Below the pieces are notes generated by a model, which was not told the origin of the DNA, made no database searches, and was given only the letters and a program-made list of their open reading frames with translations. The translations under genes and the position numbers were made by a program. This document shows positions 12,435-21,965 of a DNA stretch of 64,000 bases, one piece after another (the first letter of the stretch is position 1; the number at the start of each line of letters is the position of its first letter). Source of the stretch: Todiramphus chloris collaris (taxonomy: Eukaryota; Chordata; Aves; Coraciiformes; Alcedinidae); assembly GCA_025345505.1 (NCBI GenBank), contig JANVCC010000270.1, positions 3,726,929 to 3,790,928 on the forward strand. The letters are read 5' to 3'.

Positions 12435-12721
12435 TAGAAACATAGGATCATCCAGGCTGGAAAAGACCTTCAAGATCATCAAGTCCAACCAAGAATCCTA
12501 CTCTACATGTCCACTGCTGAACCGTGTTCCTAAGCACCTCATCTACATGACTTTTAAACACAGCCAGGGATGGGGACTCCACCACAGACCTGGGCACCCT
12601 GGGCCAGGGCTCGGCAACTGTTTTGGGGAAGAAATCCTTCTTAATAGCCAACTTAAACCTCCCCTGGTGCAACTTGAGGCCGTTTGCTCGTCTTATCACT
12701 TGTTCCTTGGGAGAAGAGACA
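12435..12721 (-). mobile_element. CR1 LINE fragment, 3' end
   Basis: The plus strand reads CATAGGATCATCCAGGCTGG, then AAAGACCTTCAAGATCATCA, a CR1 3' end in reverse. On the minus strand the degraded protein includes PRVPRSVVESPSLAVFKSHV, the CR1 C-terminal motif. It lies about 165 bp from ADTRP exon 1, inside intron 1. Confidence 0.9.
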
Positions 12722-12886
12722 TCTCATAGCACAAGCACGGATCCCTGCTTAGTTTCCTTCGGGGTATAAACCGTTAAAGGAAGCAGCTTAACAGCAGCAA
12801 ATATACCAGCTGCATATGTCTTGAGGCACAGATGGCAGACAAACAAATAGACATATTGGTAGGGCTGTACAACACACTTTGCTTAC

Positions 12887-13039
12887 CAGATTGAGGACTG
12901 TCAAATATTTCCACTGCCCACCGTAAAGGAACACTTCAGATGGCCGCTCTTCTGCTTTCACGTGCGTGATGGAGTAGGCAATGAAAAAATACCAGGCAAA
13001 AACGAAGCAATGGTACGTCGCGAGAGTCGAGGTTTCCAT
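12887..13039 (-). CDS. ADTRP: ADTRP coding exon 1 (residues 1-51)
   Basis: This is the first coding exon of androgen-dependent TFPI-regulating protein, a multi-pass membrane protein of the AIG1/ADTRP family. Family knowledge: these are threonine hydrolases that cleave fatty-acid esters of hydroxy fatty acids, and ADTRP also raises TFPI expression and activity in endothelium. The 51 codons read METSTLATYH at the start and QWKYLTVLNL at the end, aligning without gaps to human ADTRP exon 1 (end RWKYMTLLNL). Residues about 9-27 form the first membrane segment. Thr47 in WKYLT matches the nucleophilic threonine (Thr47 in human ADTRP, Thr43 in AIG1). The start codon has A at -3 and G at +4, a strong Kozak context, and gives the same length as the human exon. 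The exon ends CTG/GTAAGC, a good donor in phase 0. I recalled the human protein for this comparison and ran no alignment program. Confidence 0.94.
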
Positions 13040-13330
13040 GATTTGGGCTAAGGGCGAGTGATGATTGGTCCAAAAGCAGCTTTTCTCTTAAGGTCCTTGG
13101 TCACCGTGCATGAGAAATGGCCGAGCAGGAGGGTTTCCTCGGGAGCAGGCTGGGGACGCGTCGCCTCTCCGCTCTCGTCGAAAGGAACAGTCCCAGGGCG
13201 ACGAACTTTGCTTTTATTTGTTTCCCCTCTCACTCTACCGGTCAGCTGGGGAGGGGGTGGGCGAGAAGAATAGGCTTATTCCCCAGATTTAAATGCCTTG
13301 CTCAAGATTAGCAAAGATTACTGCAGATTA
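13040..13330 (-). promoter_or_regulatory. ADTRP: Probable ADTRP 5' UTR and promoter
   Basis: The 290 bases upstream of the ADTRP start contain a small CpG-rich patch (about 13,110-13,215, including an ACGCGT and several CG pairs), which stands out from the AT-rich surroundings. On the gene's strand there is a CCAAT motif at 13,064-13,068, probably too close to the ATG to be a core promoter element, and an ATTTAAAT at 13,287-13,294 that could act as a weak TATA. If it did, transcription would begin near 13,260 and the 5' UTR would be about 220 nt. The placement is inferred. An upstream non-coding exon cannot be excluded. Confidence 0.5.
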
Positions 13331-14682
13331 GTTGCAGGGTTACGTAAGTTTTTTGGTTGGGTGGTTTATTTTTTTCAGAAGCGGGGGGAGCTCTGCTGCT
13401 GATTTTGTGTAACAGGCTGGCGGGTAGCAAGTGAAAACAAGCAGCCTTGTCCTCACCCGTAGCTGTGGGTGCAGCCATGGCTCCAGCTCAGCTTTTGGGA
13501 AGCTTCTGCCACTGTTTTTACCTCATGCCAAAGGCAAAAAGTGGGAAACGTAATGGCCTGTGAAAGCAAAACTGAGTTGATTTGTTGATAGGCTATGGAG
13601 GTGGCAAAGAAACTGAGAGGAGTTGTAAGCAAAGGTCCTTGGGGTTGCAAATCACTGGGAGTGTTGATGCTGGGATGTGGGAAAAGGCTCTGCTGGCTTT
13701 ACACCACTCTGCACCTGGGACCCATCACAACCGTGCACGGCAGGTCGGAAAAACCCCGAGTCGCTTTGAACTCCTGGCAGGGATGGAGGCAGGGGACAAA
13801 GACTTTGGGTGACAGACCCTAAGCACTGAGGGGGGTATCTCATCTACCTGCTTCTCTACCTGCTACCATTCTCCTTCAGACAGCCCCTCTTCCCTGGTGA
13901 CGTTATCTCAGCGCCGGGGCTGGGGTAAAGAGAAGACCCGATACTCACACGACAACCCCAAAATGAAGTGAGTACCAAGTTCCCATGGTGATGCTCTTTT
14001 TTCCCCTCCCCTCCTGCCTCCCCAGGCAGCCCTAATTAACCCTGGAAAACACACACGGCAGTTCCTATTTGGACCAGAGTCTCCCCAGTTGCAGCGTTTT
14101 GCGGGAGGCCTTGAAAGGGAGTGGGCACCGTGCCCCAGCCCACAGCCCCCCCGTCCCCAGGCAGGATGGGCACAGGGGTGGCTCTTCACCCCAGTGGAGA
14201 TGTCCCCGTGGGCAGGGCTGGGCTTTGGCCAAGCCAACTGTGTTGAGGGATCTCTGGGTTTTTTTCCCTTCTGACTGGCCTACAGTGTTGAGCAATCTGC
14301 TGTGGTTTGGTTTGTTTTGGCTTTTCCCTTGCATTTTGTTGTTTTTTGCCCAATAACCGGACGTAAGGCTCCACGTGGGATGATTTCCTGTGAACTCAGA
14401 CAGCAACGTGCATGAATGTTGGGAAACAGCCCTGGCACTTCAATATCCTCCTGTGTTTCATCGACTTCTCCCCTGACTTCTCCTCCTTGTTAAGACATCC
14501 CTGGGACAAAAGGGAGGAGCTGAACAGGACTGTGGCATGGAAGGGCACTTTTTATGGGTGATCTGCACATCCAAGACACTAAGCAGATAGCACGTGACAA
14601 GTTATCTTAACCCCAGTCTTTCTGAGCTTTTGCTGGAGTGCAACTTTAAAAATGTGCTTCTGCTGAGTAGGTGCCCGAATAC

Positions 14683-14710
14683 ATGCAAATGAATGTAAAT
14701 GTATGCAAAA
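14683..14710 (+). promoter_or_regulatory. Three POU-octamer-like sites at 10-bp spacing
   Basis: ATGCAAAT (14,683-14,690) is a perfect octamer. ATGTAAAT starts at 14,693 and ATGCAAAA at 14,703, each exactly 10 bp further on, so all three face the same side of the helix. The motif is that of POU factors such as OCT1. Function is inferred. Confidence 0.4.
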
Positions 14711-17480
14711 TGGCAAGGTATGGGTTGTTGTTTTTTTCTTTTCTGAAGGATCTTGGCCAGTATGGCTGGGAAGGTGTCAAGTACAGTGACAGTTTTCTGA
14801 TGTGGACACCTGTCCCACAGACTGAGACCATCTGCTTTGCTTTCCCATGTATGAGAAGCAAGATACACGTCCTTCAGCTGAGGTAAGGGATGAAGTTCAG
14901 CTGTAGAAAAATGGCAAAGAAAGGATGAGTGACAGAGAGGATCTCAAGTCTAATACCCCACAGTTCATGGAGTCCCTCTTACTTCATTGTAGCAAGCAAA
15001 TGCACTGGAAAGCTCTTAATCTGTGCCTTCTCTTCGTGGGTATGAACATCCACCCAAGGTTCAGTGGAATGGGAAATTCAGCCCCAAGGTTTTGCAGGGG
15101 GTGGAAAGAAGGAAGAAAGAAGGAGCACAGTGGGGCAGAGGCAGACGCGCTGCTGCAGGTCTAGTGGGATGGTTTAGGGAAACACCACTTTCCACCTAGT
15201 TGGTACCACACCTCACATCTGCTGCTCCCCTGGAGCTGAGCCACGTCCACACACTCTGCCAGTGCTCCCAGTCTGCTTCAGGGGCTCACCTGCTTTGAGC
15301 AGCTACAGCTGACTTTGTATGGAACCAAACTGGGGTGCATCCTGGCTCAGGCTGAATCCCAAAGACCTACACTGGCAGGAAGTTTTCTGGTGGGTCGGTG
15401 TTACCCAGGAGGTCACCTTAAATCCAGCTAAATGAAGAGTTAAACTCAGTTGCATTAATGCAGGTGCAGGTTGATAAAGAGATGAACACCTCTTTCTTTC
15501 CAAGGTTGGACTCTGCAAAGTCTAAGCTAACAGCAGATCCCTGGGGACTGCCCCTCTCCCAGCAAAGGCTGCAGCACAGAAAGAGGCCAGAGCAGCTTGC
15601 GTTGTAGCTGCCGTGCCTGCTCGGTGGATTAATAGAGACTTTGTCCTCTGGAGCTGTCAGTCCCGAACCCTTCAGGAGAAATGGCCACTGACGTGGCTAA
15701 TCAAGTGGTCCCCCAAAGTCCATCATTACCATGCAGTGTTTAGTTACTGCCTCAGCCTGTGGCTAATGAGGCAAGTGGTAGAAACAAATATTCCTGCTTC
15801 CTCTTGGGCTGAAGATTCGTTTAGAGACCAGTTAGGTGCCTTTCAAATATTGGTCAATATTTTTGCCCTGCCAAAGGTCAAGGTTTCCTCTCTGTCAGGG
15901 CAGCAGTTAAAGCTGGGTGGAGGAAACTAAAGCCCAGGAAACGTTGGAGAAGGTCTAAAAAGCAAAGCTGGGGCTTTGTGTGAAGTTCCTTTTCCTAAGA
16001 ACATGGGACTGATGCATAACAGAGGCTTGCCTCTCTCTAGAGGGATTCTTTTAGGGTGAAAGCAACAGGAGGAGCTGGGTAAGTGCATTTTTCTTTTGTC
16101 TTCCTGACACTTGTTTCTCTCCTCAGTGCAGGTCTATCATCTCATCTGTGGGTTTCATAATTTATCTATTTTTAATTTGCTGCTCTTGTAAACTGGTTTC
16201 TGTTAAGGGCAGCATTCCTTGAAAGCAGGGCCTGGGGCTGTTCCTGCACAACATCCTCCGTGTGCAATGTGAGTGTGTCCAGAGTTAACTGGTTCCACTT
16301 CTGCAACGTTCTGATTTAGTTGCAGGTAACAAAGGGGGCTGTTGTAAAAGAAGCATCTTCTGATAAAGCATTAGCTGAGAAAGCTTTTCAGCATGTCGTG
16401 TGAGGCTGCCTGAGCTCTGTCTTTGGTTTCAGCCACAATAATGATTTGTTCTGTGACTGTGCTGATGTAGGAAATGAAATATAATTAGCAAAACTGCCAA
16501 CCTGGCACGGTCTGCTCCGGGCACCCTCAAATCCTGAGGCAAGCTCCCCAAAAATCACACGGTTAGTGTAACTCACAAGACTTCATTCTCTCCAGGTTCC
16601 ATTTGTCTTGGGCTTTAGTAGCTTTTTAAGGGTCTGAGTTTTCCAACTCTTCCTCACAGGTGTGTGGGCAACAAGTGTGAAAAAAGTTTTAACTGCTAAT
16701 AAAAGCTGAGGGCATTGCCTGGTGATGCAGCAGTGATAGAGATAACTAATGAAAATCAATAGAAAGAACCTGAGCTATTTCACTAAAAGGATGAGAACGG
16801 GCAGTGCTACGACACGTGCCTGCTCTGTAGGGCAAGCAGGAGACACACAGGTTATGCATCCTCCTGCATCAGCCCCTTCTCTTTATCTTGTGTGAGATCA
16901 TTGGGCTTTTTAAATAATATATTTTTCAAGGAGAAGGAAGTGTTTTATCTCATCTTGATATGTTTGTTCTGAATTGCTTTAAAAAAGTTGTTCCAAAATA
17001 GCAAAATCCAGAGGTACAATCCAGACCTGGATGAGGCTTCTCCTGGTACAATCAGCACCAGCCTTGTGCAAGCCAGGATGGAGTTCTGCTGGTGTGCCAA
17101 GCCCGAAGCTTTTCCTGCAGCAGTGCTGCCTTCCAGCAGTGCCACTCTGGCGTGGAGAGGATGCTGCTGCCACCTAATGAGGTGCCAGAGCCACCTCTCT
17201 CTGCACCCTGGGCTGCCAAGAGGAAATATGGGCCTCTGCTTCACGCTGTTGAACTAGTCCCTGACCCCTTCCTCCTCTGCAGAACTGCACGATGGGTGGT
17301 CAACTAATCCCCGGAGTTCAGCCCAGCACGGATGCAGAAAGCACAGGGGGGAAAAGTAGGTGCTCTTGAGCTGGTACTAAAAGCCTGGAGCTTGCCTGTG
17401 CCCTTGGTTTGAGCTTGGTGTTATCTCACCAGCTTCAGTGGAAGAAGCTCTGTGCGGCACAGATGTACATCAACAGGGAC

Positions 17481-17586
17481 TGGGCTGTTTCTTTCCTTTG
17501 GCTTGCTGGTGGGGTCATGTAATAAGTGTGATCTGGGCTGTTTCTTTCCTTTGGCTTGCTGGTGGGATCATGTAATAAGTGTGATC
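17481..17586. repeat. 53-bp tandem duplication
   Basis: Two adjacent 53-bp copies (17,481-17,533 and 17,534-17,586) both start TGGGCTGTTTCTTTCC and end AAGTGTGATC. I see one difference (GGGGTC against GGGATC), which implies a recent duplication. Confidence 0.95.
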
Positions 17587-20500
17587 TGGATTCTAATTAA
17601 ATGTGTTGTCACCGTGGAATAAACCGACCTGGTTCAGTCTATGGTGGCTGTAATGAGAGGTGGTAAGAGATGTCAGCAAGGTGGGCTTAGCGTTAGGAAA
17701 CTGGATGGTATTTTATGTGTGCTTCTGGATCAAACCAGAGGAGAATCCGGGCTGTTCATAATAATGGATGAAAACTAAGGAATAACCAAATAGAAAATGT
17801 AAAGGAAGGGACCTGAAGCTCACACCAGAGTGGGAGGCACAGAAACTACTGTATTAAAAGGATGATCCTTCCCAGATCCACTTACTTTGCTCTTTTACCC
17901 TTTTATCTCTCTCTGTCTCACTCTCCTCCACTGGGATGTAAATTTCCAAGTTCAAAACCTGATGTTATTTTAGGACACTTAAAGGGAAAAGAAGTTTGGC
18001 TTTGTATGTGACTGGGAAACAGGAAAATACATGCTTACTACATAAAAGGCCGTTAACTGTTGTAATCTGCCAGCCAGCTTGGTGTCGGAGCTGACGCTGT
18101 GCTGGAAGGAAAGCTTCACTGAGAATCCTGGCGATTGGATCAAACTCCTGCCTGCCGAAAACGTCGGGTTCAATCCTCCTGGTTGTAGCCAGGATGTGGC
18201 ACGTGACCTCAGCACATGCTGAGGATGCTTTGAACTGCCTTTTTGAATGTGTTCCTTCTTAGTTAAAAAATAAGAACGAGCTGTAAAGCGTGAGGTTTGG
18301 GGGAGCCAAGTGTCACGTGTGAGTGTTTCTGGCTGTACAGCCAGAAGGGCTTGACTGACTGAAGCTGAGCCTCCGTGGTTCTTTGCAGGTATTTAATAAC
18401 GACCTTGAGCGGAGCATCTCTGCTTTCCACAGCAGTTCTAGTGCAGCAAACACATTCCTCCCAAAGAGCAATTAACGTACCCTGGCAGCTCTCTTTGAGT
18501 AAATCCACTTCTTAAAGCATGGAAAGTTAGGCTGTGTACATCTTGAGAGCCTCGTTCAAGGCAGAATAGCCACTCTGAAGACGGCGCCACAGGATAATGA
18601 CTTCCAGACTGTCCAAAGCTGCATTCCTTCAAGCTTCTCCATCGATGCAGTAACACTCTGTGAGCCACCTGGGCTGCATCTGTACTGTGTGGGAGGTAGG
18701 AGCTGTGGTGCACCCCACAGCCTTGCTCCCTTAGCTAGCCAGATGAGACTTGCTGTTGAACTTCCCTCCCACCGCCTGCTAGAGTCTCCTTCCAGTGGGT
18801 TTCCTTCCAGGAGAGGCAGCGTGATGGTCTGTGCACACGCAAAACATGACCTGTGGAAGCAGGAAGGGCTGGAAACCAGCAGGAGATGGTTTCCATGAGC
18901 ACAGCAAAAGTCAGTTAGGAGAGGTGCTGCTCAGGACAGCTCAGCTCAGCAGGTTTAGGACCCGAAGCTGGCAGAGGAATCTCCTAGTGCAGCTTTTCGT
19001 AGCTTTGCTGGAAGCCTGCTGCAGAGGAGGAGTTCTTCTTGAGCAGAGTGAATTTAGTGTGTAAAATATTGAGCAGATGAGACTTTGGTTGTCTCCTGTG
19101 AAGGAACAGAGGCATAGCCCAGTAACTTTTAAATTCAAGTGAAACCTGGAGGGAAGGGATCTGGGCTCCTTAGGGATGCCATAAGATGCAAAGCACTGTC
19201 ATGAAAGTCACTAAACTGTCCTGTCACCTCCTGACCTGCCCCAAAACTCAGGTGGCCTGAGCAGCTGCCTGTGTGGATGCTCACTCTGCAATAAAATATT
19301 CATTCCTTCTCCTTTGCTCACTGGGGTTTTGTCCCAGGGACCTCAGGGGAAGTTCTCCTGATGCTGCTCTGTGGGACCTGGTAATGTCTGTGTCCTCAAT
19401 GGCAAAACCAACTCATTTCCTTGTAGTTGCTCAAGTGCTGAGGTGAAGTAGCAGCTAAGAGTGATAAGACTCTTCCTCTCTCTTAATAGAAATTCCCCCT
19501 CCCTGCTTCCCTTTGTTCTCTCCATATGATCCTATCTCTTCTCTACTCCTGGTGGTAGCTTCTACTGGAGACAAACCTGCCTTATTTCTGTAGTATTGGG
19601 AGGGGGGGATGGGGAGCAGAAAGTAGGTTTGTTTTTCACATTCGTTTTGTTTCTGTTTTGTCTTTGTTTCTGTTCTTGTCTGAAAGTCACTTGAAGCTCA
19701 CTGTCCCATGTTTATTTTGGAGAAAATCTGTTCCCTACTAAGCTACTGTAGTAATTCTATGTAAGATGTATTATTTTTTTAAGTGGATAAGTTATCCACA
19801 AGTCCCAGATGATGCTACATCTCATAAAGAAGATGCTGGAGTGGGCCAAGATTGCCTTAGGAAGTGAGAAATTGTTGTTGGAGGGTGAGCAAAATGGAAG
19901 GGTTTGCTTGGGGGAAGGAAACAACCACCTGACCCTGTGGTCCCACAGCATCTCTTGTCACTGCCTGGAGCCCTTGTCAAGTACCTGATACAGTCTTTCC
20001 TCTGAGACTTGAATGCCTTTGTTTTGCTCCCCATTTGTGGTGGGGAGAGCGAGGAAAGGTGACGTGATGTGATGTGACCTGCATGCAGTGGTGCCAGTGC
20101 CTCACCTGCAACCTCTGACTCCCCGTGTCCCAGCTGTGCTGTGGGGTGATGCCACCCTGCTCTGAGCTCCCCACCCCGGGTCTTGCTGAGGTGTCACCCC
20201 AACTCTCACTCTCTTCTGGGGTGGGTGAGTTTGAGATGCTCAAATGATGGTGTCGACTGAAGTGCAGGAGGAGAGGAGCTGTGCTTGGGTGCGCAGCTGG
20301 CATGCGGTGCTAGGGGGCTGTGCAGCCAGCCAAGGCAGTGATGCTGATGCTGCCTTGGGAAAGTGGGCTTTAAAATAAGGAGGGTAGGCAGGGCTTCTCC
20401 TTCTGAGTTTGTTTGTTTGTTTGTTGGGGGTTTTTTTGTCTTTTATCAAGAAATACAAATTTTTGATAGTCTGCATCTGCCTGGAGCCTCTCCAAGCCAT

Positions 20501-20892
20501 CATTTCTCAGGAGTTACCAATTTTAGTCTGGTAATGATTGTTGCCATTTAAATTCTGCTTCTCATCTTTCCCCAGCCCCCTTGTTTTTTACGGGCTCCGC
20601 TGCATCTCTCCCCACCCCTTTCTCTTTACCCCTCTCAGACAAACTGCAGGGCAGCTCGCCTCAGTTAAGAAGAATCAGGCTAGAGGGGATCAGGCAAGGC
20701 TCCTGACTTGTCACACAATGGGAGGTGAGAAGGAAATGTGACCACAGCTGAGTCTATTTTGGAGAGCAGCCACTGGTGCCCTGCCCTTTGCCTGGGCCCT
20801 GCCACAGGCTCCAGCTGCATCGAGGGGCTGGTCCCTCTGGAGGAAGGAAGAGCCTGGAAATCCCCAGTGTGAAACAGCAAAAGCTTTGTTTC

Positions 20893-20992
20893 NNNNNNNN
20901 NNNNNNNNNNNNNNNNNNNNNNNNNNNNNNNNNNNNNNNNNNNNNNNNNNNNNNNNNNNNNNNNNNNNNNNNNNNNNNNNNNNNNNNNNNNN
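20893..20992. other. Assembly gap, 100 N
   Basis: Exactly 100 N are present, the usual placeholder for a gap of unknown size. GC-rich sequence begins about 160 bp to its right, so the missing stretch may be GC-rich. Open frames drawn across it are meaningless. Confidence 0.98.
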
Positions 20993-21149
20993 TATTTACA
21001 GAAGAGAATCTCCAGATCCAAGTAAAAAAAAAAAACAAAACCAAAACCCCCAAACATTTGCATTCCTTTCATTTTCACACATATGTCATGATCTGAATCT
21101 TCCTGCTGTTCTAAAATAGTGGGTTTGAATGTGCACAAGCTGAGGAAAG

Positions 21150-21965
21150 CCAGTAACGACCGGGAAGGTTCAATGGGAGGACTGGGTTTCCCAGAGCTCC
21201 GTCCTCTTCAGGGCTTTCCTTTTCCCTCGCCCTCCCTCCCCTCGGTGCTGCGAAGGGGTCAGCGCCTCTGAAGCCGATGGTCTTGTGCGACAGCTGGAAA
21301 TCATCTCGTAAATCCATCCTCGGGGCAGCCAGCTCTGGGATGGAGCCAGGGGAACTTGCAGCTTGTTTTCCCTTTTGCTTTCCTCAAGCGTTGCTCAGGC
21401 TGCACTTTGCTGGCCGAGGCACCGAGCCCCAGCAGCCTTGCACTGGGGGTTTCTGGGGATGCTCCGGGGCAGGAGGAGGGGTTGCCCATGGCCCGGGCTG
21501 GCCAGGGAACCACCATCCTACGCAGGCGTCAAGCTGCGGGCTGGGCATGTTCCTCCTCCCGCTGCAGAGGAGCCGGGAAGATCCCCAGCTCCGCTGGCAG
21601 TGGTTAGGCACCAGGCACACCTATTTACAGAGGTCTTTGGGAATACGGCTGAAAAACAAACTGCCTGCCTTCTTTTATTTTTTCCTACCCACCCCTCCCT
21701 TTCTTTTTTTTTTTTTTTTTCCTCCTGCAACGTTTAAAAGTCCCCTGGTGCTTCGCTCTCCCTCGTAACACTCCCACAGCTCCTCTGCCAGCATCTCCCT
21801 TCAAACCACAGCCGAGCAATTACTGGCACTGGCTCCCGGGGGGACGGTCCCGGTGAGGGGTCCCGGCGAGACCTCCCCGTTTGCCTGCTGGTTAACGTTA
21901 CTGAGGATGCTCCTCTGGGGAAATCCCACGTGGATCGTTTCCGGGGCGTCAACCAGCCAGGCACT
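21150..21965. promoter_or_regulatory. GC-rich, CpG-containing patch next to the 100-N gap
   Basis: CG pairs are clearly more frequent here than in the flanking DNA, especially at 21,160-21,310 and 21,780-21,950, with GC-box-like and CCCGG strings and a donor-like CCCG/GTGAGG at about 21,850. A T-rich run separates the two parts. Open frames on both strands are long because of the GC content and resemble no family. It may be a CpG island of an unannotated transcript or simply GC-rich DNA. Confidence 0.3.

Larger units (their letters stand above)
5378..12886 (-). other. ADTRP: ADTRP intron 1
   Basis: This intron of 7,509 bp has GTAAGC at the donor and TTTAG at the acceptor. It holds poly-A/T runs (8,035-8,048; 10,194-10,208; 10,329-10,341), two CR1 fragments (11,600-11,657 and 12,435-12,721, both minus strand) and a long low-repeat block at about 8,390-9,060 that resembles regulatory DNA. 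A cysteine- and histidine-rich open frame at 6,651-6,956 on the minus strand was inspected and not accepted as an exon. Confidence 0.85.
13331..20892. other. Intergenic, upstream of ADTRP
   Basis: No exon, RNA gene or CR1 copy is recognised. The stretch contains a set of three octamer-like motifs (14,683-14,710) and the 53-bp tandem duplication (17,481-17,586). The remainder is single-copy-looking sequence of ordinary composition with short chance open frames. Confidence 0.6.

Noticed and set aside
18165-18180. GGTTCAATCCT, similar to a tRNA B box
   Set aside because: There is no A box at the right distance, the T-stem does not pair and no acceptor stem is present, so it is not a tRNA gene.
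21277-21768. 163-codon plus-strand open frame in GC-rich DNA
   Set aside because: Several frames on both strands are open together because of high GC content, and no domain or splice support is seen.
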